Shown: positions 32,672 to 36,788 of the stretch, piece by piece
How the letters are laid out: each line of letters starts with the position of its first letter
Position numbering within the stretch: position 1 is the stretch's first letter
Origin: an uncultured Pseudoclavibacter sp.
GTDB taxonomy: Bacteria; Actinomycetota; Actinomycetes; Actinomycetales; Microbacteriaceae
Direction of reading: 5' to 3'
Assembly (NCBI GenBank): GCA_946221025.1
Contig: CAMIMS010000018.1
Location: 1-36,788 of the forward strand
Length of the DNA: 36,788 nucleotides
Notes under the pieces: model-generated
Seen by the model: only the letters and a program-made list of their open reading frames with translations
Told to the model about the DNA's origin: nothing
Database searches by the model: none
Position numbers and translations under genes: made by a program

Positions 32672-32683
32672 CGATATGCGCTA
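32672..32683 (+). repeat. right attachment site copy
   Basis: CGATATGCGCTA is identical to the left copy. From here the LLM oxidoreductase frame continues (gat atg cgc tac gag aac). On the element side the palindrome GTTGCAAC (32662-32669) abuts the site. Confidence 0.88.
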
Positions 32684-33500
32684 CGAGAACCCGCTCTACC
32701 TCGCGGAGGAGGCGGCGGCGCTCGACTTGCTCTCGGATGGTCGAGTCGCCCTCGGAATCAGTCGCGGCTCACCCGAACCTGCCGATCGCGGATGGGAAAC
32801 CTTCGGCTACACCGAATCGAGCGACCCGAGGGGCGCCGATATCGCCCGCGACAAGTTCGAGCTGTTCCTTCGTGCAGTGCGCGGCGAGGCGCTCGCGAAG
32901 GCCGACCCGACGCAGTTTGGGCTGGGCACGGCGCTGCGGGTCGAACCGCATTCCCCGACGCTCGCCGACCGCATCTGGTGGGGCGCGGGCTCGCGGCAGA
33001 CAGCCGAGTGGGCAGCGGCTATCGGTGTGAACCTCATGAGCTCGACCCTTGTCACCGAGGCGACGGGCGACTCACTCGGGGACCTTCAGCGCGAACAAAT
33101 CGACCGCTACCGGCGGGCATTCCGGGAGGCCGGGCATGAGCGCATCCCGCGCGTGTCAGTGAGCCGAAGCATTTTCCCGATCGTGGATGGTCGCGACGCG
33201 ATGTGGCTGCAACTGGATGAGAGCCGCGACCAGGTCGGCGTCATCGACGGATACCGCTCGACCTTCGGCAAGACCTACGTGGGGGAGCCCGATCAGCTCG
33301 TGCGCGATCTGAAGCGTGACGCTGCGGTCATGGGTGCTGACACGCTCATGATCACGATCCCGTCGCAGCTTGGGCCAGATGTGAACCTGCGCATCCTCGA
33401 GAATTTCGCCGAGCACGTCGCGCCCGAACTCGGCTGGGTGTCGAACCGAGAAGGCCCCGCGACCGGCTACGAACCGTCTGAGGTTCCCGACGCCGCGTGA
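32676..33500 (+). pseudogene. LLM-class flavin-dependent oxidoreductase, 3' part
   Basis: The 274 codons from ATG 32676 carry the rest of the interrupted protein: MRYENPLYLAEEAAALDLLS, GRVALGISRGSPEPADRGWE, WWGAGSRQTAEWAAAIGVNL and the C-terminal YVGEPDQLVRDLKRDAAVMG. These match the LLM barrel strands that follow the GTGVIDM motif at 24137. The ATG is internal to the original gene and could start a headless product if a promoter in the element's end reads outward, but the flavin site would be incomplete. The frame is otherwise undamaged, so the insertion looks recent or reversible. Confidence 0.9.
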
Positions 33501-33512
33501 AAGGCTTTCCCC

Positions 33513-33926
33513 GTGGAGCGCCTCATCGTCGTCAGTGCCGTTGTTGTTCGGGATGCGGCCGGTCGCATCCTCACCGTGCGAAAGCGCGGCACGTCGCGGT
33601 TCATGCTGCCGGGCGGTAAGCCCGAGGCGGGGGAGACGGCGGCGCAGACGGCTGCCCGTGAATTGATGGAAGAGACGGGCATCGCCGTCGCCGCGAGCGA
33701 CCTGGATGCGCTCGGCGAGTTCGAATCGGCTGCCGCGAACGAGCCCGATCACCTGCTTCGATCAACGGTGTTCACGATGCGGGATGCGGTCGCCGATGCC
33801 GACTCCATCCGCCCGGTTGCCGAGATCGAAGAGGTTCGCTGGCTCGACCTTGGCGAGCCGCTGCCGACCGATCTCGCGCCAATGCTCGAGGGCAACGTCA
33901 TCCCGAAGCTTCGACCGCGGCACTAG
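33513..33926 (+). CDS. Nudix hydrolase (MutT-like)
   Basis: The 137-residue protein has a perfect Nudix box, GGKPEAGETAAQTAARELME followed by ETGI (G-x5-E-x7-REL-x-EE-x-G-I), that binds Mg2+ and cleaves nucleoside diphosphates linked to another group. The short length and early VVSAVVVRDAAGRILTVRKR are MutT-like, so cleanup of oxidised nucleotides is plausible; the substrate is not certain. GTG 33513 begins 12 bases after the LLM stop, so it was probably co-transcribed with the intact LLM gene and may now depend on another promoter. Confidence 0.88.
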   Translation: MERLIVVSAVVVRDAAGRILTVRKRGTSRFMLPGGKPEAGETAAQTAARELMEETGIAVAASDLDALGEFESAAANEPDHLLRSTVFTMRDAVADADSIRPVAEIEEVRWLDLGEPLPTDLAPMLEGNVIPKLRPRH

Positions 33927-33937
33927 GCGACAGGGTC

Positions 33938-35008
33938 TCAGGCGCGATTGCCTGCGGTCGCAGCCTCGCGGATGAGCGCGATGAGCCGGTCAACGCTCTC
34001 GTCGCTCGTGTCCCACGCGCACATGAGCCGAACCATGCCCGGCGCTTCCGGCCAGTCGTAGAACGCGAACTCGCGCCTCGCGGCGGCGGCAACCTCCGGC
34101 GCCATGATCGCGAACACGGCATTCGCGCCGGGCGCTACCGGCACTTCGACACCGGGAATGCCGTCGAGCCCCGCGGCGAGCTTCTCGGCCATGCGGTTCG
34201 CATGGCTTGCGCAGCGCTTCCACAGGTCGCCCTCGAACATGGCGATCAGCTGCGCCGCGAGAAAGCGCGACTTCGACCCGAGCTGCAGATCGATCTTTCG
34301 CAGGTAGTCGATGCCGGGCGCCGCATCCGGGCGCGCGACGACGACCGCCTCAACGCCGAGCGCACCGTTCTTCGTCGCACCGAGCGAAATGAGATCCGCG
34401 CCAACCTCCGTAGTGAGGTCTTCCAGCTCGCATCCGTTCGCGACCGCCGCGTTCGCGAGGCGCGAGCCGTCAACGTGCAGCAGCCAGCCGCGCTCATGAG
34501 CCGCCTCGGCGAGCGCGCGAGTCTCGTCGGGGGAGTAGACGGTGCCAAGCTCCGTCGTGTTCGAGATCGTCACGACCCGCGGCTGCGCCCCGTGCACGAA
34601 GGCCGGGTCGGTCGCGAGATCGCGAATCTGCGATGGAACAAGCTTTCCGTGCTCATGGGGGAGCCGCACGATCGTGGTGCCGGCAATGCGCTCGAGCGCC
34701 CCGTTCTCATCCGTGCAGATGTGGGCGCTCGCGGATGCGACCACCGACTCCCAGCGCGTCGTCGCCGCCTGCAGCGCAAGCACATTCGCGGCCGTGCCGT
34801 TGAACACCGGCCAGATCGTCGCCTCCTCACCAAAGCGCTCCCGCGCAAGGGCGTTGAGCCGTTCGGTGTACGGGTCATCGCCGTAGCCGGGAGCGTGCCC
34901 GCCGTTCGCGAGCGCAATCGCCTCCAGAATTTCGGGATGCACGCCGGCGTAGTTGTCGGAACCGAAGGATTGACGAGTGGCATCGTGCGCGATCTGCATG
35001 GCATCCAT
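33938..35008 (-). CDS. low-specificity threonine aldolase-type PLP enzyme
   Basis: The 356-residue PLP enzyme of fold type I has RQSFGSDNYAGVHPEILEAI at the N-terminus, HAPGYGDDPYTERLNALARE, the cofactor region FNGTAANVLALQAA, the aspartate loop LLHVDGSRLANAAVA and the Schiff-base lysine in ISLGATKNGALG. These are the landmarks of L-threonine aldolase/beta-eliminating lyases, splitting threonine into glycine and acetaldehyde. Two adjacent ATG codons (35011, 35008) and a later one (34999) are possible starts. It ends 11 bases from the convergent Nudix gene. Confidence 0.88.
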   Translation of the reverse strand: MDAMQIAHDATRQSFGSDNYAGVHPEILEAIALANGGHAPGYGDDPYTERLNALARERFGEEATIWPVFNGTAANVLALQAATTRWESVVASASAHICTDENGALERIAGTTIVRLPHEHGKLVPSQIRDLATDPAFVHGAQPRVVTISNTTELGTVYSPDETRALAEAAHERGWLLHVDGSRLANAAVANGCELEDLTTEVGADLISLGATKNGALGVEAVVVARPDAAPGIDYLRKIDLQLGSKSRFLAAQLIAMFEGDLWKRCASHANRMAEKLAAGLDGIPGVEVPVAPGANAVFAIMAPEVAAAARREFAFYDWPEAPGMVRLMCAWDTSDESVDRLIALIREAATAGNRA

Positions 35009-35042
35009 CATCCCGCTGCCGTGAACCTGAGAGGAACCTGAG

Positions 35043-35061
35043 GCAGGTGAGGCTTTCCTGC
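35043..35061. promoter_or_regulatory. DtxR/IdeR-like iron box
   Basis: GCAGGTGAGGCTTTCCTGC matches the DtxR/IdeR consensus TTAGGTTAGGCTAACCTAA at 13 of 19 positions, including AGGT, AGGCT and CCT. It is also the core of a 7-bp hairpin (AGGCAGG/CCTGCCT). It lies between the divergent aldolase and catalase genes, 116 bases before the catalase ATG, so iron-dependent control of the haem enzyme is possible. Confidence 0.4.
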
Positions 35062-35177
35062 CTAGTAACTGGCGGGCGAACTTGCTTGAGTGGAGGTGCA
35101 CGACGACCACGTGCGAGAACCCCCAACCCGCCGGGAGCGAGAGCGGTGAACGGCGGGCAATCTTGTGAAGGAGCGTC

Positions 35178-36770
35178 ATGACTGATCAGCTGCGCGCCGG
35201 TGACGGCCGCCTGAACCCCATCGATCCAACCGTCCCCTCGACCTCCGGCATGGGCGCCCCCGTCGAAAGCGACCGCAACTCGCTGAGCGTCGGCCCGAAC
35301 GGCCCCCTCCTGCTGCACGATGTGCAGCTCGTTGAAACCCTCGCGCACTTCAACCGCGAGCGCGTGCCCGAGCGCAACCCCCACGCCAAGGGCTCGGGCG
35401 CATTCGGCGTATTCGAGACCACCGAAGACGTCACGAAGTACACCAAGGCGAAACTGTTCCAGCCGGGCGTGAAGACCGAGATGCTCGCCCGCTTCTCGAC
35501 CGTTGCCGGTGAGCAGGGATCGCCCGACACGTGGCGTGACGTTCGCGGGTTCTCGCTGAAGTTCTACACCGAAGACGGCAACTTCGACATCGTCGGCAAC
35601 AACACCCCGGTGTTCTTCGTGCGCGACGCGATGAAGTTCCCGCACTTCATTCGCTCGCAAAAGCGACTGCCCGATCGCGGGCTTCGCGACAACACGATGC
35701 AGTGGGACTTCTGGACGCAGAACCCCGAGACCGCCCACCAGGTCACCTACCTCATGGGTGACCGCGGTATTCCGCGCACGTGGCGTCACATGAACGGCTA
35801 CTCCTCGCACACCTACGCCTGGATCAACGAAGCCGGCGAGCGCTTCTGGGTGAAATACCACTTCCACACCCAGCAGGGCGTCGAGTTCCTCACCAACGAA
35901 GAGGCCGCAGAGATGGCTGGCGTTGACGCCGACTTCCACCGCCGCGACCTGTTCGAGGCGATCGAGCGGGGCGAGCACCCGCAGTGGAAGCTCTCGGTGC
36001 AGATCATGCCCTACGAGGATGCGAAGACCTACCGGCTGAATCCCTTCGACCTCACCAAGGTGTGGCCGCACAGCGACTACCCGCTCATCCCGGTCGGCAC
36101 GATGACGCTCAACCGCAACCCGGAGAACTTCTTCGCGCAGATCGAGCAGGCGGCGTTCGCCCCGTCGAACATGGTGCCGGGCACCGGCGTCTCGCCCGAC
36201 AAGATGCTGCTCGCGCGCGTGTTCGCCTACGCCGACGCGCACCGCGCCCGTATCGGCACGAACTTCCACCAGCTGCCGGTGAACCAGCCGATCACCCCCG
36301 TGAACAGCTACACCTTCGACGGCAACATGACCTACCACCACTCGGGTGCCGCCCCCGTGTACACCCCGAACTCATACGGTCGCCCGTGGGCGGATGAGGT
36401 CGGCCAGGTCGACAACTCGTGGGAGTCGGATGGGGAGCTCGTGCGCCAGGCGTACACGCTTCGCCCCGACGACGACGACTTCTCGCAGGCCGGTCAGCTC
36501 GTGCGCGAGGTGTTCGATGACGCGGCGCGCGACCGCTTCGTTGACACGGTCGCCGGCGCGCTTGCGACGGTGAAGGAGCCGGTGCTCGCCAACGCCTTCC
36601 AGTACTGGAAGAACGTTGACGCCGAGATCGGTGCCCGCATCGAAGAGAAGGTTCGCGCTGACGCCGAGGCCGCGACCGATCACGGCGACGCCGGCGACCA
36701 GGTCCCGGGCGCAGACCCGCACGCCGACCACAAGGGGCTCTTCGGAATCAAGGGTGTAGGTGAGGTCTGA
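35178..36770 (+). CDS. katA: monofunctional haem catalase
   Basis: The 530-residue protein converts hydrogen peroxide to water and oxygen. It has the distal His region ERVPERNPHAKGSGAFGVFE (catalytic H69), the Asn region NFDIVGNNTPVFFVRDAMKF, NADPH-site residues around WVKYHFHTQQGVEFL, and the proximal haem ligand in RVFAYADAHRARIGTNF (Y351). The small-subunit (clade 1/3) length is slightly exceeded by an Asp/His/Ala-rich tail. ATG 35178 has AAGGAG six bases upstream. The long leader (35065-35177) holds a CCCGCCG/CGGCGGG hairpin. It ends shortly before the window edge. Confidence 0.96.
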   Translation: MTDQLRAGDGRLNPIDPTVPSTSGMGAPVESDRNSLSVGPNGPLLLHDVQLVETLAHFNRERVPERNPHAKGSGAFGVFETTEDVTKYTKAKLFQPGVKTEMLARFSTVAGEQGSPDTWRDVRGFSLKFYTEDGNFDIVGNNTPVFFVRDAMKFPHFIRSQKRLPDRGLRDNTMQWDFWTQNPETAHQVTYLMGDRGIPRTWRHMNGYSSHTYAWINEAGERFWVKYHFHTQQGVEFLTNEEAAEMAGVDADFHRRDLFEAIERGEHPQWKLSVQIMPYEDAKTYRLNPFDLTKVWPHSDYPLIPVGTMTLNRNPENFFAQIEQAAFAPSNMVPGTGVSPDKMLLARVFAYADAHRARIGTNFHQLPVNQPITPVNSYTFDGNMTYHHSGAAPVYTPNSYGRPWADEVGQVDNSWESDGELVRQAYTLRPDDDDFSQAGQLVREVFDDAARDRFVDTVAGALATVKEPVLANAFQYWKNVDAEIGARIEEKVRADAEAATDHGDAGDQVPGADPHADHKGLFGIKGVGEV

Positions 36771-36788
36771 ACCCTCCGGCTTCGAGCA

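Larger units (their letters stand above)
24125..32683. mobile_element. integrative mobilizable element carrying mercury resistance
   Basis: The element is bounded by a 12-bp direct repeat (CGATATGCGCTA) at 24125-24136 and 32672-32683, giving a unit of 8547 bp including one copy. Removing one copy plus the interior restores an uninterrupted LLM oxidoreductase frame across GVIDMRYENPLY. Inside are a mercury module (24.2-26.5 kb), a mobilization and replication module on the minus strand (26.5-31.0 kb), and a large serine recombinase adjacent to the right end. No conjugation (type IV secretion) genes are present, so transfer would need a helper. The chromosomal GGATGCG/CGCATCC oligomers look sparser here than outside. 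Confidence 0.92.

Overview
The window is high-GC DNA with the gene style of an actinobacterium, most likely a Microbacteriaceae-type member of the Micrococcales. The evidence is strong G/C preference at third positions, many GTG starts, several genes that look leaderless (a -10-like hexamer 6-8 bases before the start codon), and families typical of that group: a DUF3516-type Ski2 helicase, a glutaminase-STAS fusion, DUF4190 and DUF418 membrane proteins. No rRNA, tRNA or CRISPR array was found.

Layout. 1-1560 is a decayed patch: a twice-frameshifted DUF2625 gene, a C-terminal scrap of the ATPase YchF, and an apparently intact PIN toxin / ribbon-helix-helix antitoxin pair. 1.67-3.10 kb is an AAA+ ATPase. 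3.2-6.5 kb is an accessory block with visibly less G/C-biased codons: a DUF1963/YwqG protein, a HARE-HTH plus GIY-YIG nuclease, a convergent PD-(D/E)XK-like nuclease, and a small, possibly 5'-truncated partner. 6.5-23.8 kb is mostly chromosomal: HdeD-like membrane protein, chromate transporter, AlkC-type glycosylase with an Ig-like tail, DUF418 protein, a wHTH-nucleotidyltransferase / HEPN pair, an acyltransferase, a DUF4190 protein, MgtE, glutaminase, DUF3516 helicase and a WGR-like/beta-propeller protein.

The main feature is an 8.5 kb integrative mobilizable element between 24125 and 32683. It sits inside a gene for an LLM-class flavin-dependent oxidoreductase: the first 83 codons lie to the left, the remaining ~272 codons resume in frame to the right, and a 12-bp repeat CGATATGCGCTA marks both junctions. 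Its cargo is a mercury module (merR, a MerR-type promoter, merA and a small Cys-pair membrane protein). Its backbone is one minus-strand run of tightly overlapping genes: two small proteins (one with HTH), a possible third ORF, a Rep with HUH endonuclease and P-loop helicase domains, a MobC-like protein, a MobA-type relaxase, and a membrane-anchored coiled-coil protein whose gene starts inside the relaxase gene. A large serine recombinase gene abuts the right junction. The element can therefore plausibly excise, replicate as a circle by a rolling-circle mechanism, be mobilized by a helper, and reinsert, carrying mercury reduction.

Beyond the element are a Nudix hydrolase, a threonine-aldolase-type PLP enzyme, and a catalase with a DtxR/IdeR-like palindrome in its upstream region.

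All family names are from reading the translations; no database search was run.
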